Of a stretch of DNA of 64,000 nt, positions 23,266 through 36,037 are shown piece after piece. Origin of the DNA: Girardinichthys multiradiatus (lineage: Eukaryota; Chordata; Actinopteri; Cyprinodontiformes; Goodeidae); assembly GCF_021462225.1 (NCBI RefSeq), contig NC_061795.1:50832880-50896879 (forward strand), in the 5' to 3' direction. Both the position numbers and the translations under genes were made by a program. Position 1 is the first letter of the stretch. Each line of letters starts with the position of its first letter. The notes beneath the pieces are model-generated. The model saw only the letters and a list, made by a program, of their open reading frames with translations. It ran no database searches and was not told where the DNA came from.

Positions 23266-26160
23266 GTGTGTATTAAATTGCAGTATATACTTGGGCAGCT
23301 GGATGTACTCCCACTACGCCTGATATGGATTTTAGATGCTCCAGCTCAGGGTGGTGGGGACTTTGATGATGGAAATAAAAGAGGAGGATGAGAGAAATGT
23401 GGGTTCATCACAACTGATATTATCATTGCAGTATTCTTTGGCATTATCACAGTTTCATGTTTTCCTAATGTGTTATAGCCCGAGAAAATGTTAGTATGGA
23501 TTATCACTGTGAAAGGTCTCTCCATTGTCCAGCTCCTTGACCCTGCAGCTCATATCCTCCACAAGCTAAACTTCATGATCCAGCTGACCATTCAGAGTTA
23601 GGAATCCACGCTTCTTTTTTGGTAAGGGGGAGGAATTATTGCAAGGCCAAGACACTGGCAGGAAGAGTAGCTGAAGAGCAGGACTATTTTGGTTGAACAG
23701 TCTTAATGTGCCGGACAACTGGAGATGACGGCCTGCGTTGGGAGGAGGGTGAAAGGTGAAGGAGGAATGATGTACTTTGAGGACATCTCATTAACACATA
23801 CTCTCCCACCCTTTATCCCTTCTCCTCAAGCTCTGTTTATTCAGAGAGTCCTGAGTATCTCTTTTCAGTGTCACACTCATTTCAGTAAGAGTCTGAAGCA
23901 TGTGCAAAGGAAGGGGCTGAATTTGTGCTCTGTTATGTAACAATACCATCTCTAACAAGGTCTCCACTATCTTAAAGATTGTATGTGGCAGCGGTGCAAC
24001 TAAATTTGAACCTGAAAAGCTGTTTCAAAAAGAGATGGAAGAAATGATGTCAGGCTTTTTGTTGTAGTGGACAATCTCCTTTGTTTTTTGGAAATAATGA
24101 TGCTACAATTTAACAATGACTGCTTTTAGGGAAGGGTGGAATAACATGATGGGAGAACGGGAATTTTGGCCTTGGACTTTTTATAAACGTTGATGTAAAT
24201 ATGGAAATATTTACATGGAAACAGGAGGGCCTGTTTGGAAAAAAACTGCTGGAAAATTAAGTGTGTCATATCTTCTGCAGCGTGCAGCAAATTCCCAACT
24301 ATCCCTAAACGTTAAACAGACTTTCAAATATACTGTGCTGCTGATAAGTTTCAAAGAAGACTTTACATGGTATGTTACAGAGGTTTCCCAGGCAGAAGAG
24401 TGAATGTGTGAACTCAATAACACCATGAGGCTGTACAAAGATATTTATTGCACAGACAGAAGCACATGTGCTCACAAATACTAGAAATGGGAGGAGAATG
24501 AACGTATGTTACAGGAAATGTGTTCTTGTTTTAGTTTTACTGGTACGCAAGGTCTCTTGGCTGCATCCTCCTAACTGTCAGAGGTTCTGGCTCCTTAAGT
24601 TCTTAATCCCTCAGTGACCATAGGAAGAATGGGCCCAAACATACATTAATGTAACACATTTACATATCTTTCTGAACTTCTTTTTGTTTTGGCTGTCCCC
24701 TTTCAGGGGTCCCCTCCACAAATCATCTGTCACCATCTTAACCTATCTTCTACATCTTCTTCTCTAAATATCTTTCTGAACCACTACAATACACACTTTT
24801 TAAAATGAGGACAGACAGTAGAAACATCTTTAAACTGAGAAAGGAAAAAAAAAAATTTATCTTCTTTTACATTACCTGGTTGCTAAACTCAGGTGTTTTA
24901 TCAAATGTAGATGATGAATGCAGGTAGAATATGGACCAAACTCAAACTTAAGGTGCAGAAGCAAATAAGATGAAGGTTAGGGAATTGCTCTGGACTGTAT
25001 GCCAAATGTGGGCCACCACGTTTGGGTGCATTAAATCTCACTCTCGCATGCATACTCATGCAGCTGTGAACACATACACAGTACCTAGAAGTAGCGTGCA
25101 TGCACTCACAAGCGCATAGTCCTAACAGTTGCCCTCTCAGACTTTAGGGGCCTCTGTGCAGCCCACATGTACACCCACGCGTTCCTGTTGCTGCACTCGT
25201 CTTACAAACTGCTCTGGCTGAGCCAGCTGGTGATAACAACACTTCCTCCTTTAGCTCCCCTCTTTTGTTTAGCTGCTGCACTCTCACCATCTGCAGCAAC
25301 TGGCTGAGGCCAAAGCGTCATGTTACCCACAAAACTGGAGGCCGAAGATTCAGAAGACACACACACACAGCAGCTACACTTGTGATGGCCATATGTGGAG
25401 GTGAAGAGACGTCCAGGCTGTTTATTGGGCTTTAAGATGCATAAGAGGTGGGACCAAACAGCAGAATGCTCCTGGAAGGATGTTCACAGAGACTCAAAAC
25501 ACTGAGAAACAAATGCTGATGGGTGTTTTATTGCATGATTAGCTGCCCAGAGGAGCTTAGGCAGGGAATAGATCCCAAACGGGAAGGCAAAGGGAAAAGG
25601 TTACGCAGTAATATCAGACCATGTCAACCATGTTTTTTTTTTTTTCTTTTTCCAAATATTTTTTTAAAAAGAACAGAGTTGTATGCAAAGTACAAAGTAC
25701 AGCTTGCAGGATGGTATGCAGCAGATTACACGCATACATCCATACATGCAGTAATCACCCATTTAACTACAAACCCGTTTCTGCTTTACATTGATCTCAT
25801 AGGGACTACAAGGACTGTAACAAATACAAACTAATTTGCATTTCTTTCCATTGTGCCCCTCGCCGTCATTACTCCTCTCTTTAGTTGTAGTGGCATTAGA
25901 CGCTAATGTGGCTAATGATAACAGGTTATGGAGGAGCCAGAATAGAAGCTGTCAATTAGAGCAGAAAGGAGGAGGAACCCGTAGCAACCTACCCTACTGC
26001 AGTAGTTGATCACTGAAGAAATGTGTACCGGGCTGCATCTGAATACATCTGCATGGACTAGATCCTGGTTTACACTGTAGAAAATATGTTTTGTATGCAG
26101 CAGATCCATGTTTATTTTAAGTACAGAAGGATCCTTTATTTGTCCCTCAGTTCCTGTCCG
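23266..26160. other. No gene supported
   Basis: Single-copy-like sequence with scattered short frames (23725-23940, 24211-24438, 24901-25101, 25523-25834, 25912-26109). None shows a domain. A homopolymer T run occurs near 25632-25645. Confidence 0.4.
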
Positions 26161-27475
26161 TGGAACCAGCTCCCAGTTTTAGTCCGTGAGGCAGACACCC
26201 TGTCTACTTTTAAGGCTAGGCTTAAAACTTTCCTTTTTGATAAAGCTTATAGTTAGAGTAACTTAGGTTATCAGGGAGGGAGCCTTCTTCCCTCCCTGTT
26301 GGTTGGAGTAAGGGGGAGTCAGGTTTAGCCTAAACCGGCTCAGTTATGGTTGAGGTCCAAACACACCCTCAATTTCTGCTACCTGTATGACCCCTTCTCT
26401 TTTCCAATGGTTATAATCAGTCTGACAGAGAGAGGTATCCCAATCCTTGTGGTTTTTAGTATAACAATGACCATCAGTGGGACCCTTTGTGGGGTTCCTT
26501 GAGACGACATTGTTGTAAATAAGCGCCGTTTAACTAAATAATCTGAACTGAAACTATCTCTGTAGTTATGCTGCTTTAGGCTTAGGCTGCTGGAGGACAT
26601 AATGACCACTTTCACCCTCTTCGCTACATTCTCATACTACTCTCCAATTTTGCATTATTTTCTGTTATTTCAGTTTTTAGCTTTGTTCTCTCTTTTCTCT
26701 TCCTAGAAGCTACACCTGGCCTGGCTCTGTGTCTACCTGTGACACCTTTCTGGAGAGGGGAATCGTCCAAGCTTCTGCTGGCAACAACTTAATGCTCACC
26801 TTCTACAGATGATCCACATGGCCCTGTCTTTCAGTGTTTAACCCTTTCTCTCTCCTAGACATGGCTACTGACTGAGCTTCTACTGTGACTAACTCTATGT
26901 TCTCTCTTTCAGACTCTAACCTTGAAAACTGGATCAGAGTTTATCTGTTCTTTCTTTCTAGGTGAAACGACTAAAGGAGCTACATCCATTAACATTTACT
27001 TTTCCTTCCCATAGAAAGTACTCCTGGATCAGTGCTTCTTTGTTCTCTTTGTGTCTCTGCTCTGTTCTCTCAAACCTCCAGTCGGTCGTGGCAGATGGCC
27101 GCTCACACTGAGCCTGGTTCTGGTTCTGCTGGAGGTTTCTTCCTGTTAAAAGGGAGTTTTTCCTCTCCACTGTCGCTACATGCATGCTCAGTATGAGAGA
27201 TTGCTGCAAAGTCAACGCCAGTGACTGTCCACTGTCTCTACATGCTCATCCAGGAGGAGGGAATGCTGCAAGTCACTGACTGGATGCAATCTGCTGGGTT
27301 TCCTTACATAGAAAAACCTTTTATCCAATTTGAATAAAAAACTAACTCTGACTGAACTGTTCAATTGTTAGGATTAATTAGAATGTATGAACCTGACTGT
27401 TGTGAAGAGCCTTGAGACAACATGTGTTGTGAATTGGAGCTATATAAATAAACTGAATTGAATTGAATTGAATTA
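26161..27475 (+). mobile_element. L2-like LINE copy 2, ORF2 end plus complete 3' UTR
   Basis: Opens within the last 31 codons of the RT ORF (WNQLPVLVREADTLSTFKAR, then LKTFLFDKAYS, stop TAG at 26254-26256), followed by a 1.2-kb 3' UTR and a GAATT repeat tail at 27453-27475. It is the most complete 3' end in the window. The UTR holds two related terminal modules: one at 26481-26551 (CCTTGAGACGACATTGTTGT) and the final one at 27400-27475 (CCTTGAGACAACATGTGTTG). There is no RT core, so it is a dead 5'-truncated copy. Confidence 0.88.
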
Positions 27476-27548
27476 ACATTTATCTGTATCGACAGCAAAT
27501 TGACAGACAGGTAGAAGCACACACAGGCTCACTAAAGATAAGCCATTA

Positions 27549-28362
27549 CAGGTCCTTCTCAAAATATTAGCATATTGTGATAAAGTTCATTATTTTCCAT
27601 AATGTCATGATGAAAATTTAACATTCATATATTTTAGATTCATTGCACACTAACTGAAATATTTCAGGTCTTTTATTGTCTTAATACGGATGATTTTGGC
27701 ATACAGCTCATGAAAACCCAAAATTCCTATCTCACAAAATTAGCATATTTCATCCGACCAATAAAAGAAAAGTGTTTTTAATACAAAAAACGTCAACCTT
27801 CAAATAATCATGTACAGTTATGCACTCAATACTTGGTCGGGAATCCTTTTGCAGAAATGACTGCTTCAATGCGGCGTGGCATGGAGGCAATCAGCCTGTG
27901 GCACTGCTGAGGTCTTATGGAGGCCCAGGATGCTTCGATAGCGGCCTTTAGCTCATCCAGAGTGTTGGGTCTTGAGTCTCTCAACGTTCTCTTCACAATA
28001 TCCCACAGATTCTCTATGGGGTTCAGGTCAGGAGAGTTGGCAGGCCAATTGAGCACAGTGATACCATGGTCAGTAAACCATTTACCAGTGGTTTTGGCAC
28101 TGTGAGCAGGTGCCAGGTCGTGCTGAAAAATGAAATCTTCATCTCCATAAAGCTTTTCAGCAGATGGAAGCATGAAGTGCTCCAAAATCTCCTGATAGCT
28201 AGCTGCATTGACCCTGCCCTTGATAAAACACAGTGGACCAACACCAGCAGCTGACACGGCACCCCAGACCATCACTGACTGTGGGTACTTGACACTGGAC
28301 TTCTGGCATTTTGGCATTTCCTTCTCCCCAGTCTTCCTCCAGACTCTGGCACCTTGATTTCC
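27549..28362 (-). mobile_element. Tc1-like transposon copy 2, truncated
   Basis: Same element and same orientation as 8739-10348. It keeps the left TIR (CAGGTCCTTCTC, TA at 27547-27548) and the C-terminal half of the gene, then stops at 28362. I count seven substitutions in 814 bp against the intact copy, about 99% identity. At the break a 10-bp word CCTTGATTTC occurs twice in tandem (28352-28361 and 28362-28371). Confidence 0.93.
27826..28362 (-). pseudogene. Tc1-like transposase, N-terminal half missing
   Basis: The C-terminal part of the same transposase as at 9016-10020 is open from the break point to the stop. It retains the second catalytic Asp (FQHDLAPAHS) and the Glu (SPDLNPIENLWD), but has lost the DNA-binding domains and the first Asp. 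The MPKCQKSS start at 28317 is internal. Differences from the intact copy include Pro for Leu next to the catalytic Glu, Thr for Asn and Ala for Asp. Confidence 0.9.
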
Positions 28363-28371
28363 CTTGATTTC

Positions 28372-29900
28372 TAACCCTTGAAAAAAAACAGATCCATTTT
28401 GGGATCAAAGTCTGCATCCCCAACACGTCAAAGAACAGGCTGTCTAAGGGGATGTTAATACACTGAAAATGTGGGACTTTTCAGTTTAGATGCATTTCAA
28501 CAGGTATATAATGGAAAGAAAACAACTAAATTGTATCTTTTTATCTCCAATTGGAGGAATTTTATTGAAAAAGAAGAATTAGCAGTGAAAAACAATGTAA
28601 ACAAATATGCAAGAACAATTAGCAATAAAAACTAAATAAACAAACTTGGTGACCACAGGAATTGCTTGTCAGCTGAAAATGCCCTTTGAGCATTTGAATT
28701 GGTAATATTTATTACGTTCCAAATGGTGCTTGCACTCAAAAACGGCTTCAACCAGGTCAGACACCATTTTTTTGTGATGTCATGTCTAGGTCCTGGAGGA
28801 CGTCTTAAGGTAAATGTAGAAGCTTGTGCCTCAATGTCAGGCTCCCCTGGAAAGTGCCACTTGTCCTTGTTGTCATCCCCAGGTCTAGAGGTAGCCTGAT
28901 TAACCTGCCTCCAGAGTTGTTTATCTCTCTATGTTGGCTTGGATGATCTGCTCCTTTTTCTTGGGACAGAAGCTACCTTGAGTTTCATGGGGCTTGAGGC
29001 TCTATGTAGCTAATGGGCAGGTGGCTCATACTCCTCATCTTCTTCGTTTTCTGCACAATCGTCACTACAGAAACAGAGAGATATAGGCTAAAGACTAAAT
29101 GTATCTAAATGACATGCTAAAGATGAAGTTGCATCTGACACCGACCTATAATAAGCTTAGGAACGCAATGGTAACACTGTAATAACATATTGTGTTTATT
29201 TTGTAACCATAACAGTTTGCAGAATAGACTTCTCACATTGAAGAAGGAGATAAAGCCTCAACTGAAGTAGTGGAAGGCTGGGTCCTTTCAGTGCCAGATG
29301 GTCCTGCCTCATCCTGGCTGTAAAAATACAGATAATAAATTATTTTCTAATGTACACAAAAAAATAATAAAATAACATACAAAAACAATGATGTAATTCT
29401 ATAACAGTAAAGTGGTATTGGTAAAGTGTCAATGATATAACAGCTATATAACAGGCCTATCAGTCCTTGATCAATCACAAATAAAAATACAGACGCTTCA
29501 CACAACAGTAATTACAAATGTAAAAAACGGTAAAGCATTGTTTAAATAGTTGACATGTAATGTAAAGTTACTGGAAATAGAAAGTAACACTATAACGTAC
29601 TATTGAACTGGGCCTCGAAGAAGAAGATCCTCATCTTCATCCACTTAAAAATCCACACTGCTGTCTGAAGAATCTTCTACTTGAGCTCAATGCCCTGTAA
29701 AGTTTTTTCCAAGGCTTCCAAAGTGTTCGTTTTAGTCTTTTGCAACATTATAATGTTCGAAATACATGGAAAAACACAGAAACAACAAGCAAGTTTCATG
29801 CGTAGCAGTGTGTCAAACATGCTGTGTGTAAAGCAAAAGTTACCACCACTTTTATAAAATCGGATAAACACGGGAATTACGTGACCGGAAAACATTTTAT
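28372..29900 (-). pseudogene. Degraded acidic reading frames, possibly from a transposase gene with introns
   Basis: On the minus strand three coding-like pieces lie in series. Near 29700-29600: EDSSDSSVDF, a stop, then VDEDEDLLLRGPVQ. At about 29320-29243: DEAGPSGTERTQPSTTSVEA, preceded by a TATTTTTACAG acceptor-like site and ending at GTGAGA. From about 29066 leftward: SDDCAENEEDEEYEPPAH preceded by TTTCTGTAG, then, after stops, RPGDDNKDKWHFPGEPDIEA and WCLTWLKPFL. The acidic N-terminus followed by a Trp/Pro-containing block is reminiscent of piggyBac-type transposases, but no DDD catalytic motif is visible, so the family is only a suggestion. Confidence 0.3.
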
Positions 29901-32900
29901 GAAGACGTGCAATGTGTCGCTACAAAGGTAGGATTCTCTAGTTTCCATTGGTACCAAGAAAGAGGACGAGGGGACAAATGCACGTGTGTTTCCTGTAGCA
30001 TTTTACCAGTAGACTCAGATATGCCTGAAGGATCCCTAAGCATCATCATATGTGTTTAAATTGCTGTAAAACCGAATGTATTTATGAACACTAATTTAGC
30101 AAATTGCTTTGCAAACATTCAAGCCTCCTCTTGCGAGAGATTTAGGGAAAAAAAAAAAAACCTGCCGTTTTGTGACCGATTTTTAGAGCCGGCGAAAAAC
30201 GACATCTCTCCACTCAACCGGCCGATGTCGGCTTTAACAGATTAAATCTAACAGTGGTTTAATGATGTAATCAAACTCGAACAAGTCACATTCATGCCAA
30301 GCCATGGCATCTTTGAGAATACCAGCTGGTAGGTCCTTTATTTTGTTGATTTTAGTACCTCTGCTCGTTCTCATGTGGATCCAAAACACCATCAATTGTA
30401 CAAGTTCTCATTTTTGTGAATCAGAGGTGCACAGATCAGCCTTTTAATAGCTGATACTGATTTTGCATTTTTGTTGAAATCTGACCATCCGATCCACATA
30501 CAAATTGTGATTTTCTTTAGAAGTACTATAACACATACGATGCCATTCAGTAAAACATTATTTGATTTTAAAAATTAAATGTAACAAATTTTGATGGCAG
30601 AAGAAAACATATGCTGCAGGTTGGATGGTCAAAGTATTTCTTTCGATGTAATCTATACTAGAAAAATTTATTATTTTAGATATACAAATTTTTATCAAAA
30701 TCAATCAAAACTGCCCCATTCATATTTGCTCAAATTGTGGGACTTCTTCCAGCAGCAGCGCTGCAACAACAGACACCCCCTCCCCTCCCTGCAGCTTCAC
30801 CTGACCGATGACATTGAGCGGCTGCTGGAAATTTAAACTCTGCTAACATGGTTAGAACATCCAGAAAAAAATAAATGCTATCCTCTTTAACCGACAAGGC
30901 AAACAAAAAGGAGTTGTGAGGAGCCTTCCCTATAAGGCAGACAGACATGCAAACTACATGCTAAAGAATGCCACATGCTAGCAGCGCTAACGCTACAAGC
31001 TAGCCATTTACCAAAGGCTTTCAGTTTGACTAATGACTGGTCATTATTAGTGTAGACAACTCACAGTTTGAGCCTGTTGTCCTAATGTGCGTACCATACC
31101 GTGGTTCCTATCTATGCGCAAGCGTATTACTACCTGGTTCTTTATAGTTTAGCCCTCTGGTTTAAAAGTTCACATTTTGTATGCTGCATGGGGTCAAGCT
31201 GGTTAAGAAACCGCATTCAAATCAACTTTCTGGTTTCTCTCATAATGGCGAACATGTGACAAGTAGCATGAATAAATTTGTACTTAAAAGAGAGGAGTGA
31301 GAGGAGACTGCAAGAGTGGATAACATGAGATGTTTCTGCTGTGAGAGGGTAACGATGGTGTGTGGCTGGATGGTATCCTTGGGAAAGTTTGCAGCTTACT
31401 CTCCCACTCTCTGGATCATAGATGGGGACAAATACCACATGGAACTGAGAGGAAGCCTGCCACAGTGTGCATAGCCACAAGCACACAGGAATTTTTCACT
31501 TCAAATGGAAAATGTTCACAGCTATCTCTCTAAATCTATTTATCCCTTTACTTCTGTTTTAGAAGTTTTCTGTGTACCTCAGTTCAGTGTGTGCTCGAGA
31601 TAACCAGTATTTACCAGCAGGGAAATCAAAACTGCTGTGTTTTCCACCTTGTGAGTCGAGCTGTCTTTCTGTTTCAGTGTTTGTCATCCTAGCAAAACGT
31701 GTCCCATGTGACACCTGATAGGGCAGAGACTACCACTGGGCTTACTGTCAGTTTGGCTGGATGCATATGTGTTGTTCTTATCCTACATGTCATAGCATTG
31801 AAGCCATTTTACTAATCTTAGGTCAGTAAAATTCAAATATTAAGTCATATATATGTTATAGGGCCTCATAACGCTTCATCTGTGTCTTGTGTAAAAACAG
31901 GGAATAAACTTAAAAACTCAATCCAAATTGAGAGCCAAAATTCAAATACTGCTGATATCTGGAGAAATTAATTGGTTTTATTTTGAGGCTGTACACCACA
32001 TTTGATATTCCCTATGATGTGAGAGAAATAATTCTTCTTCTGCAGCCTTGGGCAATGTAGCCCAGAGCCCCACCCAGTGGTGACCTTGTTCATTCCCTTC
32101 ATACAAGGCAAACGAAAAGTCCTTGGTTTGCATTTTTGTGCATTGTCTTTTTTTAGAAGAAAACAAAATGCACAAAAGAGAATTTTAGATTGTCAATGGG
32201 AACTTTTGGCTTAATCTCAAGAGATTAAATTAAACAAAAATAAAATGTCTGATAGCATACTTCACTAATGATACCCCTGATAGAGATTTGCAAGAAACTT
32301 AAAAGAATCTCATCTTTTATTGCAGTAGCAAAATCTCACAGTGAAAAGCATACTTCAGTTCTTCTGCAGTGAGCTTTCAAGATATATTCACCTCCCCTAC
32401 CATCATCCTTACTGTGTGGTGCAGCAGTGTGAACTTCAGTCCTCATTCAGCCTTGTCTCTGTTTCAGTTGTTTTAAACTGTGTAATTGTTGCTCTGACTC
32501 CAGATAAGGGAATGTGTATGGCAGTGACCATTTGCTTGTAGCCATTTCTTGACTTCTGAAGACCAAATCACATCTGTTTTACCTTAATACCATGATCTTT
32601 TAGTTTTCCCTTTTTGAAGAGTGACTGAAGCTGTGTTCAAATTCAGGGGCTACATCCTTCTAAGGCTGCATTTGTAGGCCGATTACATTACAGCGATGCG
32701 AAGAAGACTGTCCAACTTCAAAGGCTTATACACCAGACTCTTGCCACGGCAGCAGTGTTTGTTTGAAAGGTCATTTTAATGTCATAGGCTACTGACTTCC
32801 CAGAATCACCCTGAAGCCGGAGGCGTCTCACAAAGTTGAGCCTGGAAAATGCAGTTTTTATTATTCTGATTTGATGGTTGATTACATTGGCCGCTTGGCC

Positions 32901-33229
32901 GAAGTGTGGGTCAAGGGTGCAAAGGGGGCGGGGCTAAGGACCACTGGAGAATTGGGTCACACAACGCCCCTGAACCCATCAATGGGAACGAGCAATAGAG
33001 GGATACAAGGGTGGAAGTGCGAGTATTAGGACAGGGCCTAAGAGTAAAGGGCCTCTGTGTCACATCATTTTATACCCTATACTGAAACAGGAAGTCATGG
33101 ATTAATACTAAAGGTTCCTTGGGACTCTCATCATCTTCACTACATGTGAACTATTGTAGGGGCCAATTACTGTGTAAAACAGTTGTTTTCCTAATGCAGG
33201 ATCTGTAAACTCAGACCAAGAGTTTGAGG
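29901..33229. other. No gene supported; possible non-autonomous DNA-element pieces
   Basis: 30165-30240 is a GC-rich pocket with CGACATC and GATGTCG in inverted orientation. 30421-30500 (GGTGCACAGATCAGCC) and 32630-33050 (GTGTTCAAATTCAGGGGC start, GC-rich) look like fragments of fish DNA transposons, but I could not find paired termini. The frames at 30591-30836, 30730-30948 and 31217-31486 have no domains. Confidence 0.35.
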
Positions 33230-33540
33230 ACTAAAGCTCCTGGAGGTCTAAAATGAAGCTCAGGGGGGACAGAGCCTCTAATGTTCACACTCCCAGTTTA
33301 TAAAATGACCCCTCTACCATATCAGACGTGCCCATTCACTGTTCACTTTTAAAAATGCAGTTTTGCTCCTTGGCTTTTGGCACAGAGACTTTTTTATTTT
33401 TATTATTTTATTGTTTTTAACCATTTGTTCTTATTGTCCTTTCCTTGTTTTATCTTTTAAATGGTTCTTGGTTTTATGTGCAGCACTTTGTTGCAGGTGT
33501 GGTTGTTTTGAAGTGCTTTAGAAATAAATAAGGTAAAGTA
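33230..33540 (+). mobile_element. LINE 3' end
   Basis: Decayed end of a LINE ORF followed by a characteristic 3' UTR: CCTTGGCTTTTGGCACAGAG, a T-rich stretch, TTATGTGCAGCACTTTGTTG, AAGTGCTTTAGAAATAAATA and an AAGTAAGTAAG tail. No open frame remains. Confidence 0.6.
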
Positions 33541-33724
33541 AGTAAGAACAAAGCCTCAGTAGTCCAACCTGCGTGCTTGCTACTTACGTTAAAGGTGCTG
33601 ATGTGTTAAATAATTCACTTCTGATTTCTATATGAAGAACCTGAGACTGAAGACACCTGGTTGTTGAGCTACTGTGTGGAGAAAGGGAATCTCAGAGATG
33701 ATTATAAAGATTTTTTCAATTCAT

Positions 33725-34007
33725 GAAGCAACCTTCTTTGCTCCAGAAGCCCCAGAACAGAGCCAGCCATTGTTATCAACATTTATAAGTCCCTGGTTCT
33801 GATGCTGCTACACCAAGAGATGATGGCAGAAGATCTTGGTACAAACACTGCAGGACCTAGGCTTCCTCAAGAACAGTCTGCTCTGTTATTTCTTGTAGAC
33901 AACTTTACTGTTGTGTCTTCTATCTGGCCTGTTGTCCAGGTGAACACAGAGGTATTTATACTCCACCACCACTTCCACTTCTTCTCCCATGATGGAAATA
34001 GTGTTTG
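33725..34007 (-). pseudogene. LINE reverse transcriptase C-terminal fragment
   Basis: The minus-strand frame contains ISIMGEEVEVVVEYKYLCVH and LDNRPDRRHNSKVVYKK, the region downstream of the RT active site in fish LINEs (the EYKYLGV-type motif). It continues with a frame change toward 33725. The YADD-type catalytic box is absent. A different LINE 3' end abuts at 34008. Confidence 0.65.
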
Positions 34008-34190
34008 ACTGGATGCAATCTGCTAGGTTTCCTTCGATAGAAAAACTTTTTATCCAATTTGAATAAATAACTGAATCGTAACTGTTCAATGGTTACGATT
34101 AATTGGAATGTATGAACCTGACTTTGTGAAGTGCCTTGAGACGACATGTGTTGTGAATTGGCGCTTTATAAATAAACTGAATTGAATTGT
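34008..34190 (+). mobile_element. L2-like LINE copy 4, 3' end only
   Basis: Matches the last 183 bp of copy 2: GACTGGATGCAATCTGCTAG, CCAATTTGAATAAATAACTG, CCTTGAGACGACATGTG, ending in AAACTGAATTGAATTG. It is strongly 5'-truncated. Confidence 0.8.
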
Positions 34191-34754
34191 TTCTCTTGAA
34201 ATCCTTTGTTTCCTTCACATTCAAGATGGGACGTTTGCTTCCATAGGTTTCATTGATCGTGTGAAAACTGAACCATACCACCTGTAAGCATTGTGAAACA
34301 GTTTTATTTAACACAAGATAGATGATTGTCACCATTTTATCTCCCAAAATATTTAATCAGTAATTTATTTTTAGTTTAAATTTGCCCTTATAATCAGACA
34401 GGGCTGGAGCCAACTGTACTTCTTTCCTTATCAATTTAGCTTTTGCACCTAAAGTTTAGTAACTTTTTGTACGGTTGTCATAAATCAAGCATTTATTTTG
34501 GGGATGATCTTGCACAAACGTTAGACAGTAACTATGAACATGGGTGTTCAGATTTTCATTAGTCTTTGCAAAACAGGGAAAATAATTTAGTACGAACATC
34601 TTCGTAACAGTTTGCTGTGGAGGCCTCCATCTTTATTTCTTGTGAGAGCTGTCTGGAAAAATTAAAGTCCTAAGGTTTCTTTGTCCTACAGCTCTGCAGA
34701 CACATCAGGCTGAACCTCCTTTGTGGTTACTACTTTTGGAGTCCCCAATGCATT
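34191..34754. other. No gene supported
   Basis: AT-rich spacer. The frames here have no motifs. Confidence 0.45.
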
Positions 34755-34756
34755 TA

Positions 34757-36037
34757 CAGCTGAAACCAGATATTTACATACTCCTCTTTTTTCACAGACT
34801 GACATTAAACCATTCCTAACTTTTCCTGTTTTAGGTCTGTACAAATTACTAAAATTACGTTTATTTGCTAAAATGTTCAACAAAATCAGAAATTTCCATA
34901 CATTTCTTCAGCATTTGGTGGAATTGCCTTTTAAATGGTTCGACTTTGGTCAGATGTTTTGGGTTTCTCATAATAGTTTGGAAATTGGCCCGTTCCTCCA
35001 GACAGAATCAGTGTAACTGGGTCAAGTTTGTAGGCCTTCTGGCTCACACACACCTTCTCAGCTATGGCCACTAATGTTTTGTTTGACTGAGATCAGGGTT
35101 TGTGATGGACCCCCTTTACCTTGATGGGAACCTTATGAAGACATCTAATCTGTGAAGTGCACCAGTCCCTCCTTCAGCAGAACAACATGATGCTGCCACC
35201 TCCATACTTCACAGTTAGGATTGTGCTCTCAGGCTTCAAGGTTCCCCCATTTTCCTCCTAATGTAACAAAGGTCATTATGTCCAAATACTTCAGTTTTAG
35301 TTTCCTCCGACCATACGTCATGTCTCCAAAAATGAATGTCCTTGTCCCTGAGTTAATTCAGAAACTGTAATCTTGCTTTTTACGTTGCTTTTGGAGTACT
35401 GGCTTCTTCCTCTCTGAATGGTCTTTCAGCCCATGTTGGAACAGGACTGGTGTCACTGTGGACAATAACTCTCCTTACAGCTTCACAAGCATCTTCACAA
35501 GGTCTGGAGCTTTTGTTCTGGGCTTGATTTACATTTTTAAGACCAGAACCCTTTGATCTCTGGGACACAGAACCTGTCTGATGGCTGGACATTCCCATGC
35601 TGTTTATACACACATGTAATTGTTAGAGAGATGAACGTTGAACCTTTAGGCATCTAGACATTGGATCCAAAGATGAAGCAGACTGGTGGAGGTCCACATC
35701 ATTTTCCCAAGATGTCACACAAGGAAGCAGAGTTGCTGAGGTGTTGCATTAAAATACATCCACAGGTGGGACTCCATTTAAATAATTTTTAACGAATATA
35801 TCAGAAGCTTACAATGCCATGACATCAGCATGTGGGCTTTCCCTAATTGTTCCCAAATTCCCCAAAGGGAACCTCTAAAGAAAGTCATAAAAACTTCCTC
35901 TTTCATTCCTTTGACATTAAACAAATAGAAATAATGTTTGTAATCCTAACTGCCTTAAAGCAGGAGACATTTAGTCTGATTTAATGTTAGACTAAATATG
36001 AGAATAAAAGGTGTATGTAAATATCTGGTTTTAACTG
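34757..36037 (-). pseudogene. Sleeping Beauty/Tdr-like Tc1 relic with both TIRs
   Basis: The left end CAGCTGAAACCAGATATTTA and the right end reading TATGTAAATATCTGGTTTTA mirror each other. A TA precedes the left end, while the right flank has decayed to CA. Internal minus-strand words match the salmonid/zebrafish Tc1 group: CGTTCCTCCAGACAGAATCA, TGAAGTGCACCAGTCCCTCC, AACATGATGCTGCCACCTCC, TTTTGGAGTACTGGCTTCTT. The frame 35613-35380 retains the inter-helix region (EDACEAVRRVIVHSDT). Indels have shortened the element to 1,281 bp and removed the catalytic residues. Confidence 0.82.
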
